A stretch of 6,831 bases of DNA from an uncultured Mycoplasmatota bacterium (GTDB lineage: Bacteria; Bacillota_I; Bacilli_A; RF39; UBA660), in contig CAMLYN010000059.1 in assembly GCA_946491675.1 (NCBI GenBank), positions 1 to 6,831 of the forward strand. Direction: 5' to 3'. The translations under genes were made by a program, and so were the position numbers. This document shows, piece by piece, positions 1 to 6,001 of this stretch; position 1 is the first letter of the stretch, and each line of letters opens with the position of its first letter. The notes beneath the pieces are model-generated. The model made no database searches and was not told the origin of the DNA. It was given only the letters and a program-made list of their open reading frames with translations.

Positions 1-382
1 TAGTTAGTTCTCTAAAATTAATAGGATTATTTAATTTTAATGCTCTTTTGATTTTTTCAAGTAAAACAATTTTATTATATGGCTTTGTTATAAAATCAAC
101 GCCACCTACCCTAATGCTTTTAATTTCATCTTCTGTTGTATCACGACTTGTAACAAAGATAATTGGTATGTTTGATTTTTCTTTTATCTTTTTACATATA
201 TCATAACCATCCATATAAGGTAAATTAATATCTAGTAAAATCAAATTAGCATCTATTTCTAACAAATTATCTACGACATTTTCAAAATTTTCTATCAATG
301 TAGTTTTATAACCAGCATCTTGCAAAAGTATAGATAATTTTTCTCTGATAATTGGATCATCTTCGACAATTACAATATTCAT
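1..382 (-). CDS. BceR-like response regulator, N-terminal part (cut by window edge)
   Basis: This is the first 127 codons of a two-component response regulator; the gene runs off the left edge. It starts MNIVIVEDDP and has a complete CheY-like receiver domain: acidic pair D8/D9, phosphoacceptor D51 in LLLDINLP, switch residue T78 in IFVTSRD, and K100-P101 in ITKPYN. The sequence FVTSRDTTEDE followed by GGVDFITKPYN is typical of the BceR subgroup of the OmpR family, whose winged-helix domain would lie outside the window. The ATG is preceded by GGTGATG at 385-391. The gene lies 58 nt downstream of the bceAB-type genes, and the bceA promoter carries a BceR-type operator, so this regulator is probably the activator of bceAB. 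A BceS-like kinase is expected just beyond the edge (inference). The receiver call is certain; the BceR subgroup is likely. Confidence 0.9.
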   Translation of the reverse strand, partial: MNIVIVEDDPIIREKLSILLQDAGYKTTLIENFENVVDNLLEIDANLILLDINLPYMDGYDICKKIKEKSNIPIIFVTSRDTTEDEIKSIRVGGVDFITKPYNKIVLLEKIKRALKLNNPINFRELT

Positions 383-384
383 AA

Positions 385-391
385 CATCACC
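385..391 (-). promoter_or_regulatory. Ribosome binding site of the BceR-like regulator
   Basis: On the minus strand GGTGATG lies two bases upstream of the ATG at 382, with the GGTG core 5 nt from it. This is a moderate Shine-Dalgarno match and fixes the start, because the receiver fold begins directly at MNIVIVEDD. Confidence 0.5.
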
Positions 392-405
392 ACATTTCTA
401 TAAAT

Positions 406-411
406 ATTATA
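406..411 (-). promoter_or_regulatory. Probable -10 element for the BceR-like regulator gene
   Basis: A perfect TATAAT on the minus strand, preceded by TAG, sits about 24 nt upstream of the start codon. Seventeen bases further upstream the -35 position reads ATGTAA, a poor match, and falls inside the loop of the bceB terminator. A transcript would start near 399 and have a very short leader. The promoter therefore overlaps the preceding terminator. The assignment rests on the -10 alone. Confidence 0.45.
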
Positions 412-414
412 CTA

Positions 415-449
415 TAAAAAGAGTTAGATTACATTACCCTCTAACTCTT
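415..449 (-). terminator. Rho-independent terminator of the bceAB-type operon
   Basis: On the minus strand a perfect 10-bp stem (AAGAGTTAGA at 449-440 pairing with TCTAACTCTT at 428-419) encloses an 11-nt loop and runs into TTTTT. The rising arm contains the last codons and the TAG stop of the permease gene (441-443), so translation termination and the hairpin share sequence. It separates the bceAB operon from the BceR-like gene downstream. Confidence 0.85.
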
Positions 450-2414
450 ATCAATATTTCTTTTGAATCCAAAATAAGTAGCCATAAAATAAATCGAATA
501 AATTAACAAAAATATTATAATGCTAATAAAGAAATAGGTTAAATATGCAGTAGAACTTGGTAATAATGGTGCATAAATTCTATTAAGCAAATAAACAGTT
601 AAAAAACTAATGAATATTGGGTAAATAGCTGGCATTGCAAATAAAATATATAATTGCTTTCTAATAGTTTTGTACAACTTATCTTCTTTTACTCCAAGCC
701 TATTTAATACCATATATCTATACTGATATTTTGTAGAATCACTTAATGATTGAATAGCTAATATCGTTCCAACTATGGCTACGAATATAAATGACATATA
801 AACACATACTGCTGTAACTATCGCAGTCATAAGATTAGAATTTTCAACTACTGCTCCTTTTATAGTGGTACGATAATAATGACATTCTTCTCTACCATTT
901 TCATCTATTAGACATAAATCCGATTTAAGATCGTTATTTAATTTTGTTTCATAATCCTTTGTTGTTTCCTCTTTTGTATCAACAGACATAAATGTTTCAT
1001 AAGTATTCAGATTATAAACCGCATTATCTGGAACAACTACAACATAACTTTGATTTGATAATCCGTAAAAAAACAATTCTGTGGTTATACCTTTTTGATG
1101 AAGTGTATTACCATTTGATAAAGTTATTTCTTTTATTGACTCACTTTGTACTAATGATAATCCTGCAGTTTCAATTACCAATAAATATTCATCATCATTT
1201 AATACTATTTCATTTTTCCCTTTCATTTTTAACAAGTTATTATAATCACTAATTTTCATAATATAATCTGCTGGATCATTTTTGTATGAATAAGAAGGAA
1301 GTAATTTCTCAATATTACTATTTGTATCTAAATATATATCATATATAACATAATCGGTAATAGTATAATCTTCTTCAATTATATTATATGCCTTTAATAC
1401 TGTATCTCTATTTTCAAAAAATAGAGATATATCAAATGGAGAGGTTGTTTCAACAATTGAATCATATAGACCTTTATTTAAACTCGAAAAATTAAGGAAC
1501 AAAGATGTAAACATAATTAAAACTCCAAGTGTTCCAAGCGTTAATCCCATTGTTCTTGCTTTAGATGAGAATGCTCTTGCTACAAATAAATTGTCTTTAC
1601 TATATTTAATCTTCTTATTTTTTAATACAATAGATAGTAAAAAATCTGAAAGACTAAACATCACACCATATATACTTATTATAAATAATATAATACCAAT
1701 TATTAAATATGTTAATACTGAACTATCTTGAACAATATCAGGTCTAATCTGTGTACTCCAAATCAAATATGCTCCTATGCCAATTAAAACACTAATAATA
1801 AAAATTATGTTACGACTCTTCTTGGTTTTTATTACTTTCTCTTCATTTTGTTTTTCTAAATATAATAAATCGTATATTTTTACTTTTTTTATTCTTCTAT
1901 ATGCAAAGAATAATACTAATAAATATATCGCAACAAAATAAATAAGCAGTAATAGAAATGACATTAAAATAAATTCAATAATAATTGCGTGGGGAAGTTC
2001 CAAGACGTTTACAATAAAAAGTGATATAAATTGACTAAATATAAAACCTAGAGGAATTGCTAAAATTAGAGCAATAAAACCTAGAATTATATTTTCTAAC
2101 AAAAACATTTTAGATATTTTTTTCTTTTTAATTCCTAAAAGCATATATGTTCCAAACTCTTTACTTCGTTTTTCAAACATAAATCTTGTAGTATAGTTTA
2201 TTAAAAAGCAAATTACAAAAATTACAATAACATTCACGAATACAATTATACTTTTAAAAGTATCCATATTTTCTGAAATATTTACAACAGCATCTGACCA
2301 TGATACTAAATTCATAGCAAACATAAGTGAAAATGCTATTGTTATGGTAATTAGATAAATAATGTAATCACGACTACTACGTTTTACATTTCTAATTGCT
2401 AATTTACTTAACAT
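441..2414 (-). CDS. bceB: BceB-type ABC transporter permease (FtsX family, antimicrobial peptide detoxification)
   Basis: A 657-residue membrane permease of the BceB (peptide-7 exporter) family, matching that family's usual length of about 640-670. By hydropathy I see ten TM segments near residues 18-38, 55-75, 105-128, 147-170, 202-220, 233-255, 288-310, 527-552, 588-610 and 625-647. Between TM7 and TM8 is an extracellular domain of about 215 residues (311-525), the defining BceB feature. TM2-TM3 and the C-terminal block are FtsX-like (RFMFEKRSKEFGTYMLLGI; YMVLNRLGV). In characterised members the permease binds the peptide antibiotic or its lipid II cycle target complex and signals to the kinase BceS. 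The extracellular domain has two cysteines ten residues apart, C501 and C511. The start overlaps the ATPase gene by 11 nt, with GGAG (2424-2427) 9 nt upstream, suggesting coupled translation. The substrate cannot be told from the sequence. Confidence 0.93.
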   Translation of the reverse strand: MLSKLAIRNVKRSSRDYIIYLITITIAFSLMFAMNLVSWSDAVVNISENMDTFKSIIVFVNVIVIFVICFLINYTTRFMFEKRSKEFGTYMLLGIKKKKISKMFLLENIILGFIALILAIPLGFIFSQFISLFIVNVLELPHAIIIEFILMSFLLLLIYFVAIYLLVLFFAYRRIKKVKIYDLLYLEKQNEEKVIKTKKSRNIIFIISVLIGIGAYLIWSTQIRPDIVQDSSVLTYLIIGIILFIISIYGVMFSLSDFLLSIVLKNKKIKYSKDNLFVARAFSSKARTMGLTLGTLGVLIMFTSLFLNFSSLNKGLYDSIVETTSPFDISLFFENRDTVLKAYNIIEEDYTITDYVIYDIYLDTNSNIEKLLPSYSYKNDPADYIMKISDYNNLLKMKGKNEIVLNDDEYLLVIETAGLSLVQSESIKEITLSNGNTLHQKGITTELFFYGLSNQSYVVVVPDNAVYNLNTYETFMSVDTKEETTKDYETKLNNDLKSDLCLIDENGREECHYYRTTIKGAVVENSNLMTAIVTAVCVYMSFIFVAIVGTILAIQSLSDSTKYQYRYMVLNRLGVKEDKLYKTIRKQLYILFAMPAIYPIFISFLTVYLLNRIYAPLLPSSTAYLTYFFISIIIFLLIYSIYFMATYFGFKRNIDKS

Positions 2415-3168
2415 TTCCTACATCTCCACCTAATAATGTCAATACATCAATTATTTCATCAAAGAATTCTTTTCTTGACTTATTACCACGGACTATTTCA
2501 TTGAAAATTTTACCATCTTTTAAAAATAATACTCTTTTACAAAAACTAGCACTAAATGAATCGTGTGTAACCATAAGAATAGTTGCTTTTAACTTATCAT
2601 TCATATCGTCCATTGTTTCCAAAAGCATTCTTGATGATTTAGAATCTAATGCACCTGTTGGCTCATCTGCTAAAATTAATTTTGGATGATTAATTAAAGC
2701 TCTTGCACAAGCACATCTTTGTTTTTGACCTCCTGATACTTCGTAAGGAAACTTCTTTAAAACATCTGCAATTCCTAATTTAGTAGCAATATCTTTTACT
2801 TTATTATCAACTTTGTTTGGATCTTCATTATTGATAATTAAAGATAAAGAAATATTTTCTTCGATACTTAAAGTATCTAGTAAATTGAAATCTTGAAAAA
2901 TGAAACCTAAATTTTCTTTTCTAAAATCTGCCATATCATCTTCTTTGATTTCTGTAATGTCTTTACCACCAACATAGATATGTCCAGCAGTAACATTATC
3001 AATAGTAGAAATACAATTTAATAATGTAGTTTTACCAGAGCCACTTGCTCCCATGATAGCAACAAATTCACCTTCATCTACATTAAATGAAATTCCATCT
3101 ACTGCTTTTGTAATATTCGTATTAACACCATAATACTTTTTTACATTTTCTAATTTTAAAACTTCCAT
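2404..3168 (-). CDS. bceA: BceA-type ABC transporter ATP-binding protein
   Basis: A complete 254-residue MacB/BceA-class ABC ATPase that powers the BceB-type permease next to it. Visible motifs: Walker A GASGSGKT (40-47), Q-loop Q92 in FIFQDFNLLD, signature VSGGQKQR (144-151), Walker B LILADEP (164-170) with catalytic E169, D-loop ALD (173-175) and H-loop H202 in MVTHD. All catalytic residues are present. The FQDFNLLDTL stretch after the Q-loop and the length of about 255 are usual for BceA. The ATG at 3168 has GAGGAG 8-9 nt upstream. The C-terminus overlaps the permease start by 11 nt. The 127-nt upstream gap has a BceR-type operator and a promoter, so induction by peptide antibiotics through a BceRS system is likely. 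Macrolide-type MacB export is the alternative, but the ten-TM partner argues against it. Confidence 0.95.
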   Translation of the reverse strand: MEVLKLENVKKYYGVNTNITKAVDGISFNVDEGEFVAIMGASGSGKTTLLNCISTIDNVTAGHIYVGGKDITEIKEDDMADFRKENLGFIFQDFNLLDTLSIEENISLSLIINNEDPNKVDNKVKDIATKLGIADVLKKFPYEVSGGQKQRCACARALINHPKLILADEPTGALDSKSSRMLLETMDDMNDKLKATILMVTHDSFSASFCKRVLFLKDGKIFNEIVRGNKSRKEFFDEIIDVLTLLGGDVGNVK

Positions 3169-3176
3169 ATAATTTT

Positions 3177-3182
3177 CTCCTC
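3177..3182 (-). promoter_or_regulatory. Ribosome binding site of bceA
   Basis: GAGGAG on the minus strand, 8 nt upstream of the ATG at 3168, is a strong Shine-Dalgarno and the best in the window. The predicted transcript start near 3185 leaves almost no leader before it. Confidence 0.8.
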
Positions 3183-3191
3183 TCTGATAAT

Positions 3192-3220
3192 ATTATAAAA
3201 TATATTAATAAGATATAAAA
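3192..3220 (-). promoter_or_regulatory. Probable sigma-A-type promoter of the bceAB operon
   Basis: On the minus strand the -10 is a perfect TATAAT (3197-3192). A 17-bp spacer places the -35 at 3220-3215, reading TTTTAT, which is far from TTGACA. A good -10 with a poor -35, and a regulator operator abutting the -35 on its upstream side, is the usual layout of an activator-dependent promoter. Confidence 0.6.
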
Positions 3221-3234
3221 TTACAGTTTTGTAA
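3221..3234. promoter_or_regulatory. BceR-type operator (TTACA-N4-TGTAA inverted repeat)
   Basis: The sequence is TTACA, four bases, TGTAA: a perfect 5-bp inverted repeat. It matches the TNACA-N4-TGTAA consensus described for BceR-like regulators of peptide antibiotic resistance transporters in Firmicutes. It sits directly upstream of the inferred -35 (3215-3220), 23 bp from the -10. The nearest gene downstream is bceA, the expected target. The likely binding protein is the BceR-like regulator at 1-382 (inference). Confidence 0.75.
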
Positions 3235-3240
3235 GTAAAA

Positions 3241-3273
3241 GAAAAAGATTACCATTTTTAACTTGATAATCTT
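3241..3273 (-). terminator. Rho-independent terminator after the histidine kinase gene
   Basis: On the minus strand AAGATTATC (3273-3265) pairs with GGTAATCTT (3253-3245), a 9-bp stem with one G-U wobble and an 11-nt loop, followed by a U-rich tract. It lies 22 nt after the kinase stop codon and ends the response regulator-transporter-kinase operon before the bceAB promoter. Confidence 0.75.
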
Positions 3274-3295
3274 ATTATGGACTAAATTAATTTTT

Positions 3296-4177
3296 TTAAA
3301 ATGTAATAGTAATTATTAAATTGTTATTTTTATATTCGGCAATTATTTTTCCATCATTTAATTCTACTAACTGTTTGGCAATAGAAAGACCTATTCCAGT
3401 AGATTTTTTCGCATTTTCAACTGTATAAAAACGGTCGAATATTTTTCCTAAACTTGTTCGATCTATTAATTTCGTTTTATTAGAAAATTCCAAATCACCA
3501 TTATCTTTTAAAGAAATCACAAAATTATCTTCACTATATTTAATAGCATTAGAGATAATATTTTCTAAAATCCTTTTCAGCATAATTTCGTTAACATAGC
3601 GAATTATTTTTTGTTTAGTTATATTTACAACTGGCGTAATATTATTTTGCTTAAATAATTCATAGTAACTACATATTACATCTTCCAGCACTTGGTTTAC
3701 ATATATATCTTCTTTTTCAAAATTATTCTCATTGTCGATTCCAGAAGAAAAATCAAATAATTGCTCTGTTAAAAAAATCAAATCTTTAACTTTGGAATCA
3801 ATATAGATTAAATATTCTTGCTGTTTTTTATTCAAGCCTTTTAAATCAAACAAATCAAGATAACCCCTTATGGCAGTAAGGGGTGTTCTTAAATCATGAG
3901 ATATATTAGTTATAGAACGATTTAATTCTTGATTACCTTGATTATATTTTATTTCTAATTCACGTAATTTTTTCAAATCTTTATTTAATACAGTTGATAA
4001 TTTTTTTAAATCTTTATCATTACTTGAGATAGTAATAAGAGCATTGGTATCTGAACTTATAATGAAAGAAATGGATTCTTCTATTTCTTTTATTGATTTC
4101 TTTATAACAAAATATTTTGTTATAAAAACAATACATAATATAGTAGCGATTATAAATAGATAAAACCAAATGCTCAT
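3296..4177 (-). CDS. Sensor histidine kinase, small single-TM type
   Basis: A 293-residue membrane kinase, probably partner of the response regulator at 6002-6655. It has one TM segment (about residues 2-21) with basic residues after it, so almost nothing is outside the cell. A charged, partly coiled linker follows (about 25-88). The DHp domain has the H-box ISHDLRTPLTAI with phosphoaccepting H94. The ATPase domain has an N-box ENIISNAIKYS (205-215), an F-box FDRFY (247-251) and a G2 box TGIGLSIAK (260-268). The G1 box (DxGxG) is not recognisable: the stretch reads ISLKDNGDLEFSNKT. This resembles Firmicute kinases linked to BcrA/lantibiotic-type transporters (from memory). The frame opens at a TTG (4186), but AAAGGA (4188-4193) is only 1-2 nt from it, so I chose the ATG at 4177, 10 nt from the site. 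Without a sensor domain, its signal may come from the membrane or the transporter. Confidence 0.92.
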   Translation of the reverse strand: MSIWFYLFIIATILCIVFITKYFVIKKSIKEIEESISFIISSDTNALITISSNDKDLKKLSTVLNKDLKKLRELEIKYNQGNQELNRSITNISHDLRTPLTAIRGYLDLFDLKGLNKKQQEYLIYIDSKVKDLIFLTEQLFDFSSGIDNENNFEKEDIYVNQVLEDVICSYYELFKQNNITPVVNITKQKIIRYVNEIMLKRILENIISNAIKYSEDNFVISLKDNGDLEFSNKTKLIDRTSLGKIFDRFYTVENAKKSTGIGLSIAKQLVELNDGKIIAEYKNNNLIITITF

Positions 4178-4187
4178 ATAAATCAAT

Positions 4188-4193
4188 TCCTTT
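4188..4193 (-). promoter_or_regulatory. Ribosome binding site deciding the histidine kinase start
   Basis: AAAGGA directly follows the permease TAG stop (4194-4196). It is 10 nt from the ATG at 4177 and only 1-2 nt from the TTG at 4186, which favours the ATG. Confidence 0.6.
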
Positions 4194-5015
4194 CTATTTT
4201 AATTCTTTTCTTTGAAATAAATATAGACCAATCCCCATAAAAATTATGGTAACACCACCAGAATATAAAGACAATATTTTAGGTTCAGCTGTTTGACCAG
4301 CAATTTGAAAACTTTGACCTGTTGGTAACACATTCACAACTTGTTGATGGAAATTTCTCTCGTTCTCTGTTGGAAATCTAGGATTAGGCACTTCTACCAT
4401 CTGTATAGCACCATCTACCATCGTTGACTGAACTACCGTTTTTGGAGAACTTAAAATATTCATAGAAGAAATAGACACCATCACCATTGTTAAAATTAGC
4501 ACAATATTCACAATAGTTGCAATAGCAATATTTGAACAAATCATTGAAATAAATGTTGCAATAGATGAATAAGCACAAATTAATACAAATATATCAAAGA
4601 AAATAAGTAACAGGTTTGAAATTGACATTGTTATTCCACCAAATATTGGTATTCCTATAATAGAAATAACAATTAAATACATTATATAAAATAATACGGA
4701 TGCAAAAACAGTTAAAATTAAATTAGATAAATAAATTTTAATTCTTTTATGTCCCATTATAATTTTATTTCTAATAGTCCCATCAGAATATTCTGTGCCT
4801 AAAAATAAACTAACGAATATTGCAACAATAAATCCCATAACTGTTGTTAAATTAAAAAACAATGTTTCAATTTTAACAACTTCATCAAACTCTTTTAAAT
4901 CGGAATAAGAATTATAAATCATCATAACTGCAATTCCTATTACAATAAATAAAATAATCCAAAAAATCCTACTTTTAAATATTCTTTTAAACCCAGCATC
5001 TAATAATCTAATCAT
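4194..5015 (-). CDS. ABC-2 type transporter permease (BcrB/lantibiotic-immunity class)
   Basis: A 273-residue integral membrane protein, the permease partner of the BcrA-like ATPase upstream. Six likely TM segments lie near residues 17-35, 57-75, 100-122, 132-157, 163-183 and 248-266. After TM2 is the motif FLGTEYSDGTIRNKI (71-85), typical of ABC-2 permeases in bacitracin, lantibiotic and related peptide transporters. A hydrophilic loop (about 185-245), rich in P, Q and V, precedes the last TM and would face outside. It starts at ATG 5015, overlapping the ATPase gene by 8 nt (ATGATTAG). An in-frame TTG at 5030 opens the longer frame, but it lies inside the GGTGGTGA ribosome site, so the ATG is preferred. 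The role is probably removal of a membrane-active peptide; the substrate is not visible. Two copies would be expected per transporter because only one permease gene is present. Confidence 0.88.
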   Translation of the reverse strand: MIRLLDAGFKRIFKSRIFWIILFIVIGIAVMMIYNSYSDLKEFDEVVKIETLFFNLTTVMGFIVAIFVSLFLGTEYSDGTIRNKIIMGHKRIKIYLSNLILTVFASVLFYIMYLIVISIIGIPIFGGITMSISNLLLIFFDIFVLICAYSSIATFISMICSNIAIATIVNIVLILTMVMVSISSMNILSSPKTVVQSTMVDGAIQMVEVPNPRFPTENERNFHQQVVNVLPTGQSFQIAGQTAEPKILSLYSGGVTIIFMGIGLYLFQRKELK

Positions 5016-5922
5016 TCTTATCACCACCAATCAAATTCATATAATAATTTTCTAATGATTCTTCTTTCTCATGAATTTCATTAATTTGTAAATTGTTCTT
5101 AGAAAGATTATTAATAAATTTAGGAATATTTATTTTTCCATAGATATTGATTGTGTGATTATCAACAATTTCATAATTTATATTATTCTTTTCAAAATAT
5201 AAAATGAAATCTTTTGCTTCATTGACTTTTAATTCAATCTTTTGCTCCATTTTCTTTTCAAGTTCTTCAGCACTTATCTCCTTAATTATTTGTCCACTAT
5301 CTACAAAACCATAGCAAGTTGCTATTTTAGATAATTCATCTAAATAATGACTAGATACTAATATAGTAATTTTTTTCTTCTTGTTCAATTTTAATATTAG
5401 CTCCCTTATCTCAATAATTCCTTGTGGATCAAGTCCGTTAATTGGTTCATCTAATATCAAAAAATCTGGGTTCCCTGCTAAAGCAACAGCAATCCCCAAT
5501 CTTTGCTTCATCCCAAGTGAAAAATGTTTTACTTTCTTTTTTCCAACATTACTTAATCCGACCAATTCTAGTAAACTATCAATCTCCTCTAAATTCGGAA
5601 TGCCCAATAGTTTAAATTGTTCTATCAAATTATCTTTGGCACTCATATTTTGATAAATTGATGGGGTTTCGACAATCGCTCCTATCCTTTTTCTAACTTT
5701 TAATATTTCGGGATTAGAATTTTTCACGCCATAAATTGTATATGTTCCATCTGTAGGTTTTTGTAGACCACAAACTAAACGTATTAATGTAGTTTTGCCT
5801 GCTCCATTTTTACCAATTAAGCCATAAATGGAACCTTTGGGAACATGAATATTTAAATTATTTAGAGCCTTAAAATCTCTATAAACTTTTTTTAGATTAT
5901 TGGTTTCTAATACATATTCCAT
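5008..5922 (-). CDS. BcrA/LanF-type ABC transporter ATP-binding protein
   Basis: A 304-residue ATPase, the usual length of the bacitracin/lantibiotic-immunity (BcrA, LanF) class. Motifs: Walker A GKNGAGKT (37-44), signature FSLGMKQR (134-141), Walker B FLILDEP (154-160) with E159, D-loop GLDP (163-166) and H-loop H192 in VSSHYLDE. The Q-loop position reads GAIVETPSIY, with E85 instead of Gln: the E-loop known from LanF immunity ATPases. A C-terminal accessory domain of about 100 residues follows. It overlaps the permease gene by 8 nt. The frame extends to an ATG at 5946, but AAAGGAGAGAG (5926-5936) sits 7 nt from the ATG at 5922 (protein MEYVLETNNL) and the likely promoter start (near 5943) excludes the upstream ATG. 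Four tandem boxes upstream suggest control by the response regulator. Peptide resistance is likely; the exact substrate is unknown. Confidence 0.93.
   Translation of the reverse strand: MEYVLETNNLKKVYRDFKALNNLNIHVPKGSIYGLIGKNGAGKTTLIRLVCGLQKPTDGTYTIYGVKNSNPEILKVRKRIGAIVETPSIYQNMSAKDNLIEQFKLLGIPNLEEIDSLLELVGLSNVGKKKVKHFSLGMKQRLGIAVALAGNPDFLILDEPINGLDPQGIIEIRELILKLNKKKKITILVSSHYLDELSKIATCYGFVDSGQIIKEISAEELEKKMEQKIELKVNEAKDFILYFEKNNINYEIVDNHTINIYGKINIPKFINNLSKNNLQINEIHEKEESLENYYMNLIGGDKND
5021..5028 (-). promoter_or_regulatory. Ribosome binding site of the ABC-2 permease, inside the ATPase gene
   Basis: GGTGGTGA on the minus strand encodes part of the last codons of the ATPase (IGGDKND) and places its GGTGA core 5 nt from the permease ATG at 5015. 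It indicates translational coupling of the two transporter subunits. Confidence 0.55.
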
Positions 5923-5925
5923 AAT

Positions 5926-5936
5926 CTCTCTCCTTT
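5926..5936 (-). promoter_or_regulatory. Ribosome binding site deciding the BcrA-like ATPase start
   Basis: AAAGGAGAGAG, with AGGAG 7 nt from the ATG at 5922, is a near-ideal Shine-Dalgarno. It would be coding sequence if the ATG at 5946 were used, so it argues for the 304-residue product. Confidence 0.8.
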
Positions 5937-5949
5937 CTAATAACATCTT

Positions 5950-5955
5950 AGTATA
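5950..5955 (-). promoter_or_regulatory. Probable -10 of an internal promoter before the BcrA-like ATPase
   Basis: TATACT on the minus strand, 4 nt after the last of the tandem TTAACT boxes. No good TTGACA is present; the third box (TTAACT, 5976-5971) is the nearest, 15 bp away. The predicted start is near 5943, giving a leader of about 20 nt that contains the strong ribosome site. A regulator-dependent promoter is inferred. Confidence 0.5.
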
Positions 5956-5959
5956 AAAA

Positions 5960-5998
5960 AGTTAAGAAATAGTTAAGAGTGAGATAAGAATTAGTTAA
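5960..5998 (-). promoter_or_regulatory. Four tandem 11-bp-spaced TTAACT boxes, candidate response regulator binding site
   Basis: On the minus strand the hexamers TTAACT, TTATCT, TTAACT and TTAACT begin at 5998, 5987, 5976 and 5965, an exact 11-bp period. OmpR/PhoB-family regulators bind direct repeats of this spacing on one face of the helix; Bacillus PhoP uses TTAACA-like hexamers with 5-bp gaps between about -20 and -60. Relative to a start near 5943 these boxes span about -17 to -55. The gene just upstream encodes an OmpR-family regulator, the natural candidate ligand (inference). Confidence 0.65.
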
Positions 5999-6001
5999 AA
6001 T

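Noticed and set aside
992..1252. Open frame of 86 codons on the plus strand
   Set aside because: Lies entirely antisense to the extracellular domain of the BceB-type permease, has no ribosome site, and its His/Leu/Tyr-rich composition is what antisense AT-rich coding DNA gives.
2396..2689. Open frame of 97 codons on the plus strand
   Set aside because: Antisense to the C-terminal half of the complete BceA-type ATPase; no family features or start signal.
3169..3295. Possible riboswitch or leader peptide upstream of bceA
   Set aside because: The space is accounted for by a terminator, an operator and a promoter; the predicted leader is under 20 nt, too short for either.
4384..4578. Open frame of 64 codons on the minus strand, Cys/Tyr/Asn-rich
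   Set aside because: An out-of-frame shadow inside the ABC-2 permease gene; the composition reflects a shifted reading of hydrophobic codons.
5381..5653. Open frame of 90 codons on the plus strand
   Set aside because: Antisense to the signature and Walker B region of the BcrA-like ATPase; no ribosome site.
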